A DNA stretch of 64,000 nucleotides, from NCBI RefSeq assembly GCF_031844705.1, contig NZ_CP134609.1:1798001-1862000 (forward strand), in the 5' to 3' direction. Source of the stretch: Streptomyces sp. ITFR-16. Lineage in GTDB: Bacteria > Actinomycetota > Actinomycetes > Streptomycetales > Streptomycetaceae. Positions 46,421 through 54,627 of this stretch are shown here, piece after piece. The translations under genes were made by a program, and so were the position numbers. How positions within the stretch are numbered: the first letter of the stretch is position 1; each line of letters begins with the position of its first letter. The notes beneath the pieces were generated by a model, which ran no database searches, was not told the DNA's origin, and saw only the letters and a program-made list of their open reading frames with translations.

Positions 46421-46646
46421 ACGGCCCCGCGGAGTGCCCCGCGCCCGCCCGGTGAGGGCGTACGGGATCCGGCCGCGCCGGGGGGTGCGGCGCGAGGGAC
46501 TACAGAACGGACAGTGCGCACTAAATACAGATATATCCCCGGCCGTGCTTCACCCGTACGGCGCGCCGCGCCCACTGCCGCGCAGTGCGATCAGTTGCGT
46601 CCCGCACACCGGCCGCCGGGGCGGACGGCGCCGCTTCCGAGGCCGC

Positions 46647-47048
46647 TCAGGGCAGGACCGCCACCCCGTCGATCTCGACCAGCGCCTGTTCGTCCCAGAG
46701 CCGGGCGGTCCCGATGACGGCCATCGCGGGGTAGTCGCGGCCCGCCAGCCGGCGCCAGATCTGCCCCAGCTCCGGGGCGTGGGCGCGGTAGTCGTCGACG
46801 TCCGTGGCGTAGACGGTGACCCGGGCGAGGTCCGCCGGGGAGCCGCCGGCCGCGCGCAGGGCGGTGAGCAGGTTGGCGAGGGCGACGGCGAACTGTTCGG
46901 GCAGGGACGTCCCGGTGACGTCGCCCCGGTGGTCCAGGGCGGTCTGCCCGGCCAGGAAGACCAGCTGGCTCCCGGTGGCGGTGACCGCGTGCGAGAAGCC
47001 GGTGGGCGGTGAGAGTTCTGCGGGGTTGATCCGGTGGATCGGGCTCAT
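46647..47048 (-). CDS. RidA-family protein
   Basis: 133 aa, full RidA length. HRINPAELSPPTGFSHAV, VFLAGQTALD, FAVALANLLTALRAAGG and LARVTVYATDVDDYRAHAPE follow the trimeric RidA/YjgF fold; the usual catalytic arginine of the RVE motif region is replaced in part (IGTARLWDEQALVEID). Family members hydrolyse reactive imines or enamines. It is coupled to the acyl-CoA dehydrogenase (ATGA). RidA-like genes recur in aryl-CoA pathways, where they may clear imine intermediates. Confidence 0.9.
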   Translation of the reverse strand: MSPIHRINPAELSPPTGFSHAVTATGSQLVFLAGQTALDHRGDVTGTSLPEQFAVALANLLTALRAAGGSPADLARVTVYATDVDDYRAHAPELGQIWRRLAGRDYPAMAVIGTARLWDEQALVEIDGVAVLP

Positions 47049-48172
47049 GCGGAGGGCTCCCTGTTCGCGTACAGCTCCTTGGCGATGATGGTGCGCTGGA
47101 CCTCGCTGGCCCCCTCGTAGATCCGGGGGGCGCGGACCTCGCGGTAGAGGTGTTCGAGCAGATGACCCCGGCGCAGGGCGCGGGCGCCGTGCAGCTGGAC
47201 GGCGGTGTCCACGACGTACTGCGCGGTCTCGGTGGCGTACAGCTTGGCCATCGCGGCGCGGCGCGGCACGCCCGGCTCCCCCGCGTCGTACGCGGCGGCA
47301 GCCGCGTAGACCAGCAGCCGGGCGGCCTCGGTGCGGGTGGCCATCTCGGCGACCTGGTGGGAGACGGCCTGGAGGTCCGCGAGCGGCCCGCCGAACGCGG
47401 TGCGGGTCGCGGTGTGCTCCACGGTGGCGTCGAGGGCGGCCGCGGCCATCCCGACGGCGAAGGCGCCGACGCTGGGCCGGAAGAGGTTGAGGGTGTTCAT
47501 GGCGACCCGGAAGCCCCGGTCCGGTTCGCCGAGCACATCGTCGGGGGTGACCGGGACGCCGTCGAAGCGGAGGGCGCCGATGGGGTGCGGGGAGAGCATG
47601 TCCAGCGCGCTTCCGGTCAGGCCGGGCCGGTCGGCGGGGACCAGGAAGGCGGTGACACCGCGGGCCCCGGCGTCCCGGGTCGTGCGGGCGAAGACGGTGT
47701 AGAAGTCGGCCTCCGGGGCGTTGGAGATCCAGCACTTCTCGCCGGTCAGCCGCCAGCCGTCCGGCGCGGGGGCGGCGTCGAGCGCGAGGGCCGCCGCGTC
47801 CGAGCCCGCCCCGGGCTCGCTGAGCGCGAAGGCGGCGACGGCGCGTCCGGCCCGGACCCCGGGGAGCCAGCGCTCGCGCTGGGCGGGGGTGCCCGCCTGC
47901 GCCACCGGGGCGCTGCCCAGGCCCTGGAGCGCGAGGGCGGTCTCGGCCTCCGTGCAGCCCCGGGCGAGTGATTCGCGCAGCAGACAGAAGCCGAGGGCGC
48001 CGGAGCCGAGCATCCGGTCCAGCAGGCCCAGCTCGCCGAGCGCGGCGATCAGCGGGCGGTTGACGTGTCCCGGCTCGCCCTCGCCGGCGAGCGGGCGCAG
48101 CCGCTCCTCGGCCAGGGTGCGCAGCTCCTCGCACCAGGCGGTCTGTGCCGGATCGAGCGAGAATGCCGTCAT
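47045..48172 (-). CDS. Acyl-CoA dehydrogenase
   Basis: 375 aa, typical length. FALSEPGAGSDAAAL binds FAD, then ISNAPEADFYTVF, AFGGPLADLQAVSHQVAEM, and QLHGARALRRGHLLEHLYREVRAPRIYEGAS towards the C-terminus, where IYEG(A/T)SE marks the catalytic glutamate region. It oxidises an acyl-CoA to the enoyl-CoA. ATG 48172. Co-transcribed with ridA and divergent from the CoA ligase, it is one step of the aryl-CoA degradation cluster. Confidence 0.9.
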   Translation of the reverse strand: MTAFSLDPAQTAWCEELRTLAEERLRPLAGEGEPGHVNRPLIAALGELGLLDRMLGSGALGFCLLRESLARGCTEAETALALQGLGSAPVAQAGTPAQRERWLPGVRAGRAVAAFALSEPGAGSDAAALALDAAPAPDGWRLTGEKCWISNAPEADFYTVFARTTRDAGARGVTAFLVPADRPGLTGSALDMLSPHPIGALRFDGVPVTPDDVLGEPDRGFRVAMNTLNLFRPSVGAFAVGMAAAALDATVEHTATRTAFGGPLADLQAVSHQVAEMATRTEAARLLVYAAAAAYDAGEPGVPRRAAMAKLYATETAQYVVDTAVQLHGARALRRGHLLEHLYREVRAPRIYEGASEVQRTIIAKELYANREPSA

Positions 48173-48227
48173 ACCGGCGCCTCTCCTGTCGAAAGCCCCG
48201 CCGGACCGCTCTTTTTATCGCGGACCG

Positions 48228-48255
48228 TTGACTACCGTCACCCAAACGATACGCT
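48228..48255 (+). promoter_or_regulatory. Promoter with overlapping TGACTACCGTCA palindrome
   Basis: -35 TTGACT (48228-48233), 16-nt spacer, -10 TACGCT (48250-48255), start codon at 48283. The -35 is embedded in the dyad TGAC-N4-GTCA (48229-48240), which recurs with one change at 53997-54008 before the enoyl-CoA hydratase. A bound repressor would block both. Confidence 0.6.
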
Positions 48256-48282
48256 CCAAGGGCGACAAGGGGGCGATCCTTC

Positions 48283-49920
48283 ATGGACCCGAATACCTCA
48301 GCGCACATCGACGGCTTCGCCAGGGAACATCTGCCGCCCGAGGACCAGTGGCCGGAACTGGTCTTCGACCTGCCCGAGCTGCACTATCCGGACCGGCTCA
48401 ACTGCGCCGCCGAGCTGCTGGACCGCACGGCCGAGCGCTTCGGTCCCGGCCGCCCGGCCTTCCGTACGCCCGACGGCGGGGTGCTGAGCTACGGGGAGCT
48501 GCGGGAGCTGGTCGACCGGATCGCCCATGTCCTCACCTCGGACCTGGGGGTCGTGCCCGGCAACCGCGTCCTGCTGCGCGGCCCCACGACGCCGCATCTG
48601 GCGGCGTGCTGGCTGGCGGTGCTGAAGGCGGGCGCCGTCGCCGTCACCGTACTGGCCCAGCAGCGCGCCACCGAGCTGACCACGATCTGCTCGATCGCCC
48701 GGATCAGCCATGCCCTGTGCGACGCCCGCTCGGTCGAGGACCTGGTGAAGGCGGGGGTGCCGGGGCTGCGGATCACGGCGTACGGGGGCGGGGCGCCGGA
48801 CGACCTGCTGCGGCTGGCCGAGGCCCGGCCGGGGCCGTACCGGGCCGTGGACACCGCGGCGGACGACGTCGCGCTGATCGCCTTCACCTCGGGGACCACC
48901 GGGCGCCCCAAGGGCTGTATGCATCTGCACCGCGATGTGCTGGCCGTCGCCGACACCTTCTCCCGGCACGTCCTGCGGCCGGAGCCCGACGACGTGTTCG
49001 CCGGCAGTCCGCCGCTCGGCTTCACCTTCGGGCTCGGCGGTCTGGTGCTGTTCCCGCTGCGCGCGGGCGCCTCCGCGCTGCTGCTGGAGCAGGCCGGCCC
49101 CAGGCAGTTGCTGCCCGCACTGGCCGAGCACCGGGTCTCGGTGCTGTTCACGGCGCCGACCGCCTACCGGGTGATGCTCGATCAGCTCGACGGGCACGAC
49201 CTGTCCGCGCTGCGGCGCTGCGTGTCGGCGGGCGAGAACCTGCCGGTCGCCACCTGGCGGTCCTGGTACGAGCGGACCGGGCTGCGGATCATCAACGGCA
49301 TCGGCGCCACCGAGCTGCTGCACATCTTCGTCTCCGCCGCCGACGAGGCGATCCGCCCCGGCACCACCGGCGTCCCGGTCCCCGGCTGGCAGGCGCGGGT
49401 GGTGGACGGGGACGGCACCCCGGTGCCGGACGGCGAACCGGGGCTGCTGGCCGTGCGCGGACCGGTCGGCTGCCGGTATCTCGCCGACGAGCGGCAGCGG
49501 GAGTACGTACGGCACGGCTGGAACATCACCGGCGACACCTATGTGCGCGACGCGGACGGCTACTTCCGCTATGTGGCCCGCGCCGACGACATGATCATCT
49601 CCTCCGGGTACAACATCGCGGGCCCCGAGGTCGAGGAGGCCCTGCTGCGCCATCCCGAGGTGGCCGAGGCGGCGGTGGTGGGCCGGGCCGACGAGCTGCG
49701 CGGCCGGATCGTCGCCGCCTACGTGGTCCTGCGGGAGGGCTCCACGCTCACCGCCGACGGGCTGCGCGCCTTCATGCGCGCCGAGCTGGCCCCGCACAAG
49801 TGCCCGCGCCTGTTCACCTTCCTGCCCGCCCTCCCCCGGACCGCCACGGGCAAACTGCAACGGTTCAGGCTCCGCGAGGACGAACCCGGTGCGGCCGCGG
49901 CCGCACCGGACCGAGAATGA
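48283..49920 (+). CDS. Aryl-CoA ligase (2-aminobenzoate/benzoate type)
   Basis: 545 aa. Adenylation motifs: FTSGTTGRPKGCMH (A3, near 200), NGIGATELLHIFVSA (A5), RADDMIISSGYNIAGPEVEE (A8) and the C-terminal lysine motif PRTATGKLQRF (A10). The benzoate-CoA-ligase-like clade is suggested by FGLGGLVLFPL and the context. It activates an aromatic acid to its CoA thioester. The linked monooxygenase/reductase fusion points to 2-aminobenzoate (anthranilate) or salicylate. Start ATG 48283; promoter at 48228. It ends 4 nt before the PaaX gene. Confidence 0.9.
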   Translation: MDPNTSAHIDGFAREHLPPEDQWPELVFDLPELHYPDRLNCAAELLDRTAERFGPGRPAFRTPDGGVLSYGELRELVDRIAHVLTSDLGVVPGNRVLLRGPTTPHLAACWLAVLKAGAVAVTVLAQQRATELTTICSIARISHALCDARSVEDLVKAGVPGLRITAYGGGAPDDLLRLAEARPGPYRAVDTAADDVALIAFTSGTTGRPKGCMHLHRDVLAVADTFSRHVLRPEPDDVFAGSPPLGFTFGLGGLVLFPLRAGASALLLEQAGPRQLLPALAEHRVSVLFTAPTAYRVMLDQLDGHDLSALRRCVSAGENLPVATWRSWYERTGLRIINGIGATELLHIFVSAADEAIRPGTTGVPVPGWQARVVDGDGTPVPDGEPGLLAVRGPVGCRYLADERQREYVRHGWNITGDTYVRDADGYFRYVARADDMIISSGYNIAGPEVEEALLRHPEVAEAAVVGRADELRGRIVAAYVVLREGSTLTADGLRAFMRAELAPHKCPRLFTFLPALPRTATGKLQRFRLREDEPGAAAAAPDRE

Positions 49921-49924
49921 TCAC

Positions 49925-50743
49925 ATGGCCGAACCGCACACACCCCGCTCGCTGATCGTCACCCTGTACGGCGCCTACGGCCGCGCCCCCGGCGACGCCC
50001 CGATGCCGGTGGCCGAACTCATCCGGCTGCTGGGCGCGGTCGGCGTGGACGCCCCCGCCGTACGGTCCTCCGTCTCCCGGCTGAAGCGGCGCGGGCTGCT
50101 CGTCGCGGCCCGCACGAGGGACGGGGCGGCCGGATACGCGCTCTCGGCCGACGCCCGCCAGCTGCTCGACGACGGCGACCTGCGGATCTACCGGCACCCG
50201 GCGCCCCGGCTGGGCGAGGGCTGGGTGCTGGCCGTCTTCTCCGTCCCCGAGGCCGAGCGCCACAAGCGCCATCTGCTGCGCTCGCGGCTGTCCCGGCTGG
50301 GGTTCGGCACGGCCGCGCCCGGCGTCTGGATCGCCCCGGCGGGGCTGTACGAGGAGACCCGGCACACTCTGGAGCAGCTGGAACTCGCCCCCTACGTCGA
50401 TCTGTTCCGGGGTGAGCACCTGGGCTTCGCGGCCACCGGGGAGTCGGTGGCCCGCTGGTGGGACCTGGCGGCGCTGGCCCGGCTCCACCACGACTTCCTC
50501 GGCACGAACGAACCGGTGCTGCGGAGCTGGGAGTCGGCTGCGGACGCGGCCCCCGATCCGGAGCGGGCCTACCGGGACTATCTGCTGGCCCTGGACTCCT
50601 GGCGCCAGCTGCCGTACGCGGACCCGGGGCTGCCCCGGGAGCTGCTGCCCGAGGACTGGCCCGGCGCCAGGTCGGCGGAGGTGTTCGGGCTGCTGCACGA
50701 GCGGCTGCGGGACGCCGGAGCGGCGTTCGTGCGGGGCCGCTAG
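49925..50743 (+). CDS. PaaX-family transcriptional regulator
   Basis: 272 aa. N-terminal winged helix (SLIVTLYGAYGR, VRSSVSRLKRRGLLVAARTR), central PaaX domain with WVLAVFSVPEAERHKRHLLR and GFGTAAPGVWIAP, and a helical C-terminal domain. PaaX repressors respond to aryl-CoA thioesters (phenylacetyl-CoA in E. coli). It follows the CoA ligase by 4 nt. It probably senses the CoA ester made by that ligase. Its stop TAG is the first triplet of a MITE-like repeat. Confidence 0.9.
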   Translation: MAEPHTPRSLIVTLYGAYGRAPGDAPMPVAELIRLLGAVGVDAPAVRSSVSRLKRRGLLVAARTRDGAAGYALSADARQLLDDGDLRIYRHPAPRLGEGWVLAVFSVPEAERHKRHLLRSRLSRLGFGTAAPGVWIAPAGLYEETRHTLEQLELAPYVDLFRGEHLGFAATGESVARWWDLAALARLHHDFLGTNEPVLRSWESAADAAPDPERAYRDYLLALDSWRQLPYADPGLPRELLPEDWPGARSAEVFGLLHERLRDAGAAFVRGR

Positions 50744-50812
50744 GGCGTGTCGTCGAACTGGTGTCGTTGCCCGCAGGGCGGCCGGGCAGCGTCAGTCCGA
50801 CGACGCGCCCTA
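50741..50812. mobile_element. MITE-like element, short copy (72 bp)
   Basis: The ends TAGGGCGTGTCGTCG and CGACGACGCGCCCTA are inverted repeats with one mismatch. The left 55 nt match the copy at 18750 with only a few changes. Both ends lie in CTAG. The left end supplies the stop codon of the PaaX gene and the right end that of the convergent monooxygenase gene. Confidence 0.75.
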
Positions 50813-53113
50813 GCCCAGGGTGAGCCGGGGTTTCGGCGCGTCCGTGCGGCCCGTCGGCGGGGTGCGGTTGCCCGCGCGGTACGGGAGCGGCCAGGGCGCG
50901 CCCGGCCCGGCGTAGTCCTGGTCGGCCGCCGCGTGGAGCGTCCAGTGCGGGTCGTACAGATGGGGGCGGGCCAGCGCGCACAGGTCCGCGCGGCCCGCGA
51001 GCAGCAGGGAGTTGACGTCGTCCCAGGAGGAGATGGCGCCCACCGCGACGACCGGGACGCACAGGGTGTTGCGGATCCGGTCGGCGTACGGGGTCTGGTA
51101 GGAGCGTCCGTACTCGGGCCGCTCGCCGGGGACGACCTGGCCGGTGGAGACGTCGATGGCGTCGGCCCCGCGGGCGACGAAGGCGCGGGCGATCTCGATC
51201 GCGTCCTCGGCCGTCGTGCCGCCCTCGGCCCAGTCCGTGGCGGAGATCCGGACGGTCATCGGCCGGTTGTCGGGCCACTGTTCACGGACCGCGTCGAAGA
51301 CCTCCAGCGGGAAGCGGAGCCGGTTCTCCAGCGGTCCGCCGTAGGCGTCGGTGCGCCGGTTGGTGAGCGGGGAGAGGAAGCCGGAGAGCAGATAGCCGTG
51401 GGCGCAGTGGAGTTCGAGGAGGTCGAATCCGCAGGCGTCGGCGCGGCGGGCGGCGGCGGTGAACTGCTCCCGGACGGTGTCGAGACCGGCCCGGTCCAGG
51501 GCCTCGGGGACCTGGCTGACGCCTGCGGTGTACGGGATCGGGGAGGCGGCCGTCAGCGGCCAGTTGCCGGTGTCGAGGGGCTGGTCGATGCCCTCCCACA
51601 TGAGCTTGGTCGAGCCCTTGCGGCCGGAGTGGCCGAGCTGGACGCCGATGGCGGTGCCGGGTGATCCGGTGTGCACGAAGTCGGTGATCCGGGTCCAGGC
51701 GGCCGCCTGTGCGTCGGTGTAGAGGCCGGTGCAGCCGGGGGTGATGCGGCCCTCGGGGCTCACACAGACCATTTCCGTCATGACGAGCCCGGCGCCGCCG
51801 AGCGCCCTGGCCCCGAGATGGACGAGGTGGAAGTCGCCGGGGACGCCGTCGGTGGCCGAGTACATGTCCATGGGCGAGACGACGACCCGGTTGCGCAGCT
51901 CCAGGCCGCGCAGCCGCAGCGGGGCGAACATCGGCGGGGTGCCGGGCGCACAGCCGAACTCGTCCTCGACGGCCGCGGTGAACGCGGGGTCGCGCAGTCT
52001 CAGGTTGTCGTGGGTGACCCGGCGGCTGCGGGTGAGGAGGTTGAAGGCGAACTGCCGGGGCGGCTGGTCGACGTACGTACCCAGCTCCTCGAACCAGCGC
52101 AGGCTGGCCGCTGCGGCGCGCTGGGTCGACTCGACGACGGGCCGGCGCTCGCCCTCGTACGCGGCGAGGGCGGCGGGCAGGCCGGGCTGTTCCTCGATGC
52201 AGGCGGCGAGCGCGAGGGCGTCCTCGACGGCGAGCTTGGTGCCGGAGCCGATCGAGAAGTGGGCGGTGTGGGCGGCGTCGCCGATCAGGACGGTGTTGCC
52301 GTGCGACCAGCGGCGGTTGACGACGGTGCGGAAGGTGAGCCAGGAGGAGTTGTTGGAGCGCAGCGGCCGGTGACCGAGGGCCTCGGCGAAGATCTTGGCG
52401 CAGTGGCGGGTGGACTCGGCGGGGGTGCAGATGTCGAATCCGGCGGCGCGCCAGACCTCTTCGCGCATCTCGACAATGACGGTGGAGGCGTCCGGGGAGA
52501 AGGGGTAGGCGTGCAGCTGCATCACGCCGTACGCGGTCTCGGCGGTCTCGAAACGGAAGGCGTCCAGGGCGAAGTCGGCGGCGAGCCAGATGTAGCGGCA
52601 GCGGTGGGCGGTGACGCGGGGCCCGAAGCTCTCGGCATGGGCCTCGCGGGTGAGGCTGTGCACGCCGTCGGCGGCGACCACCAGGTCGTGGGTGGCGGCG
52701 AGTTCGGCGGCGGGCGGGGCCTGCTCGCGGAAGCGGAGCCGTACGCCGAGCCCGGCGCAGCGCTCGTGCAGGATCTCCAGCAGCCGGCGGCGGCCGAGCG
52801 CGGCGAAGCCGTGGCCGCCGGAGGTCTGGGTGTGGCCCCGGTGCACGATGTCGATGTCGTCCCAGCGGACGCACTCGCGCTGGAGCGCCCGGTGGACGAC
52901 GGGGTCGGCGTGCTCGATGCCGCCGAGGGTCTCGTCGGAGAGGACGACGCCGAAGCCGAAGGTGTCGTCGGGGGCGTTGCGCTCCCAGAGGGTGATCTCG
53001 CGCTCCGGGCCCAGCCGCTTGAGCAGGGCCGCCGCGTAGAGCCCGCCGGGGCCGCCGCCGATGACCGCGATACGGCGGAGTGCGGCGGGGCCACCGGCGG
53101 CGGGGGCGGTCAC
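50810..53113 (-). CDS. 2-aminobenzoyl-CoA monooxygenase/reductase-like fusion
   Basis: 767 aa. Residues 1-385 are an FAD aromatic hydroxylase (GxGxxG in VIGGGPGGLYAA, IGDAAHTAHFSIGSG). Residues about 392-767 are an old-yellow-enzyme TIM barrel (FAPLRLRGLELRNRVVVSPM, LLELHCAHGYLLSGFLSP, MTVRISATDW). The same fusion occurs in 2-aminobenzoyl-CoA monooxygenase/reductase and salicylyl-CoA 5-hydroxylase annotations. It would hydroxylate and partly reduce the ring of an aryl-CoA. The GTG at 53113 overlaps the enoyl-CoA hydratase stop (GTGA) and is preferred over ATG 53125. Confidence 0.9.
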   Translation of the reverse strand: MTAPAAGGPAALRRIAVIGGGPGGLYAAALLKRLGPEREITLWERNAPDDTFGFGVVLSDETLGGIEHADPVVHRALQRECVRWDDIDIVHRGHTQTSGGHGFAALGRRRLLEILHERCAGLGVRLRFREQAPPAAELAATHDLVVAADGVHSLTREAHAESFGPRVTAHRCRYIWLAADFALDAFRFETAETAYGVMQLHAYPFSPDASTVIVEMREEVWRAAGFDICTPAESTRHCAKIFAEALGHRPLRSNNSSWLTFRTVVNRRWSHGNTVLIGDAAHTAHFSIGSGTKLAVEDALALAACIEEQPGLPAALAAYEGERRPVVESTQRAAAASLRWFEELGTYVDQPPRQFAFNLLTRSRRVTHDNLRLRDPAFTAAVEDEFGCAPGTPPMFAPLRLRGLELRNRVVVSPMDMYSATDGVPGDFHLVHLGARALGGAGLVMTEMVCVSPEGRITPGCTGLYTDAQAAAWTRITDFVHTGSPGTAIGVQLGHSGRKGSTKLMWEGIDQPLDTGNWPLTAASPIPYTAGVSQVPEALDRAGLDTVREQFTAAARRADACGFDLLELHCAHGYLLSGFLSPLTNRRTDAYGGPLENRLRFPLEVFDAVREQWPDNRPMTVRISATDWAEGGTTAEDAIEIARAFVARGADAIDVSTGQVVPGERPEYGRSYQTPYADRIRNTLCVPVVAVGAISSWDDVNSLLLAGRADLCALARPHLYDPHWTLHAAADQDYAGPGAPWPLPYRAGNRTPPTGRTDAPKPRLTLG

Positions 53114-53937
53114 CGGCCCTGCCATTTCGGCGGCCGCTTCTCGGTGAACGCGGCGTGGAACTCGGCGTAGTCCTCGCCGTGCATCAGCAGGGCCTGGGTG
53201 GCGGCGTCCATCTCGACCGAGGCGGCGAGCGGCATGTCCAGCTCGGCGGTGAGCAGCGCCTTGGTCTGGGCGAGGGCGAGCGCGGGCCCGTCCGCGAGGC
53301 GGCGGGCGAGCGCGGCGGCGGTCTCGTCGGCGCGGCCCTCCTCGGCGAGGTCGCTGATGAGCCCGATCCGTTCGGCCTCGGGGGCGCGGACGGGTTCGCC
53401 GAGCATCAGCAGCCGGGTGGCGTGGCCGAGGCCGACCACGCGGGGCAGCAGGTAGGCCGCGCCCATGTCCCCGCCGGAGAGCCCGACCCGGGTGAAGAGG
53501 AAGGCGAACCTGGCGGTGGGGTCGGCGACCCGGAAGTCGGCGGCCAGCGCGAGGACGGCGCCCGCTCCGGCGGCGACGCCGTGCACCGCGGCGACGACGG
53601 GGAACGGGCACTCCCGCAGGGCCCGTACGACCTGACCGGTCATCCGGTTGAAGTCGAGCAGCTGGGCGGTGTCCATCGCGAGGGTGGCGCCGATGATCTC
53701 GTCGACGTCGCCGCCGGAGCAGAAGCCGCGCCCCTCGCCGGCCAGCACCAGCGCCCGTACGGAGCGCTCCCGTGACAGCTCGGCCAGCAGGTCGCGCAGA
53801 TCGGCGTAGGCGCCGAAGGTCAGCGCGTTGAGCCTGTCGGGGCGGGCGAGGGTGACGGTGGCTACACCGTCCCGCGTCGTCACCCGCAGATGGCGCCAGT
53901 TCTCCGTACAGGGCGCGGAGCTGGGAAACGGGCTCAT
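53110..53937 (-). CDS. Enoyl-CoA hydratase/isomerase family protein
   Basis: 275 aa. Crotonase fold: ALVLAGEGRGFCSGGDVDEI forms the first oxyanion-hole strand and AVHGVAAGAGAVLALAADFR the second; the usual catalytic glutamates are partly replaced (RVGLSGGDMGAAYLLPR). It may hydrate or open the ring after the monooxygenase/reductase step. ATG 53937; the stop overlaps the next gene by GTGA, so the two form an operon. The promoter region contains the shared TGACTTCCGTCA dyad. Confidence 0.9.
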   Translation of the reverse strand: MSPFPSSAPCTENWRHLRVTTRDGVATVTLARPDRLNALTFGAYADLRDLLAELSRERSVRALVLAGEGRGFCSGGDVDEIIGATLAMDTAQLLDFNRMTGQVVRALRECPFPVVAAVHGVAAGAGAVLALAADFRVADPTARFAFLFTRVGLSGGDMGAAYLLPRVVGLGHATRLLMLGEPVRAPEAERIGLISDLAEEGRADETAAALARRLADGPALALAQTKALLTAELDMPLAASVEMDAATQALLMHGEDYAEFHAAFTEKRPPKWQGR

Positions 53938-53995
53938 GGAGGGTGTCCCCTTCGGCCGTCGGGGTGCTGCCAGACCCCGAATTTATCACTCGTAC

Positions 53996-54009
53996 GTGAC
54001 TTCCGTCAC
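53996..54009. promoter_or_regulatory. GTGACTTCCGTCAC palindrome before the ECH-monooxygenase operon
   Basis: A 14-nt dyad with a 4-nt centre, extended by ACTCGT/GAGT and TTATC/GATAA pairs around it. The core TGACTTCCGTCA differs at one base from TGACTACCGTCA in the CoA-ligase promoter. It lies about 60 nt before the minus-strand ATG. Probable operator of the PaaX-type regulator. Confidence 0.5.
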
Positions 54010-54076
54010 GAGTACGCGATAAGCGGAGCGTGCGGACGTAGTGACGAACGTCCCCTTCGTACCGGTCGGCAGACCC

Positions 54077-54104
54077 TTGCCCGTGTCGCGGGGCTTCGTA
54101 TGGT
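54077..54104 (+). promoter_or_regulatory. Promoter of the ATPase gene
   Basis: TTGCCC (54077-54082), 16-nt spacer, TATGGT (54099-54104). It precedes the TTG 54120 and GTG 54180 starts. Confidence 0.5.
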
Positions 54105-54119
54105 TGAAAACAAGAAGTC

Positions 54120-54614
54120 TTGAGCGTCGGGAAGCTTGAGCCCAAGGCTGTTCGCGCTCTCCTGAACGGAAGCCCCGCCGTGCCGTCCGATGTCCCCGTC
54201 CCCGCCTCCTGGCGCGTGGCACTGCCGCACTCCGCGGCCGCTGTGCCGATCGCCCGCGCGCTGATCCGTACGGCGCTGGCGGACATCGACGCCCCGGCCG
54301 ACAGCGACACCGCCGAGCTGCTGACCGCCGAGCTGGTCGCCAACGCCGTGGAGCACACGCCCGGCGACGAGCCCATCGAGCTGGTGGTCGAGCTCATGCC
54401 GACCGGCTGTCAGGTGGAGGTGCACGACCGGGATCCGGCCCCGCCGGGCGATCTGTCCCGCCCGGAGCCGGGCTGCGAGCCGGACCCCTGGCAGGAGCAC
54501 GGCCGGGGGCTGCTGCTGATCCGCACCCTCAGCTCCTCCTGCGGCCACCGCACCACGGAGCACGGCAAGGCGGTCTGGTTCACCCTGCCGTCGCCCACCC
54601 GGCCGCCGCTGTGA
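54120..54614 (+). CDS. Anti-sigma-type (RsbW/SpoIIAB-like) ATP-binding protein
   Basis: 164 aa from TTG 54120; a GTG at 54180 after GGAAG would give 144 aa and is also possible. HATPase_c fold: ELLTAELVANAVEHTPGDEP (N box), VHDRDPAPP (G1) and HGRGLLLIRTLSSSCG (G2). Streptomyces encode many such single-domain proteins, which act as anti-sigma factors or serine kinases in sigma-B-like partner switches. The partner is not in the window. It is divergent from the ECH operon and convergent with the permease. Confidence 0.85.
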   Translation: MSVGKLEPKAVRALLNGSPAVPSDVPVPASWRVALPHSAAAVPIARALIRTALADIDAPADSDTAELLTAELVANAVEHTPGDEPIELVVELMPTGCQVEVHDRDPAPPGDLSRPEPGCEPDPWQEHGRGLLLIRTLSSSCGHRTTEHGKAVWFTLPSPTRPPL

Positions 54615-54627
54615 ACCGGCAGGGCGC

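Noticed and set aside
46421..46646. Possible riboswitch upstream of the Mrp operon
   Set aside because: The leader is short and shows no c-di-AMP or other known riboswitch features; only an A+T-rich patch and a 10-bp palindrome are visible.
43682..46717. Plus-strand open frame of about 1010 codons
   Set aside because: Antisense shadow of mnhA with a Gly/Glu/Gln/Arg-rich composition.
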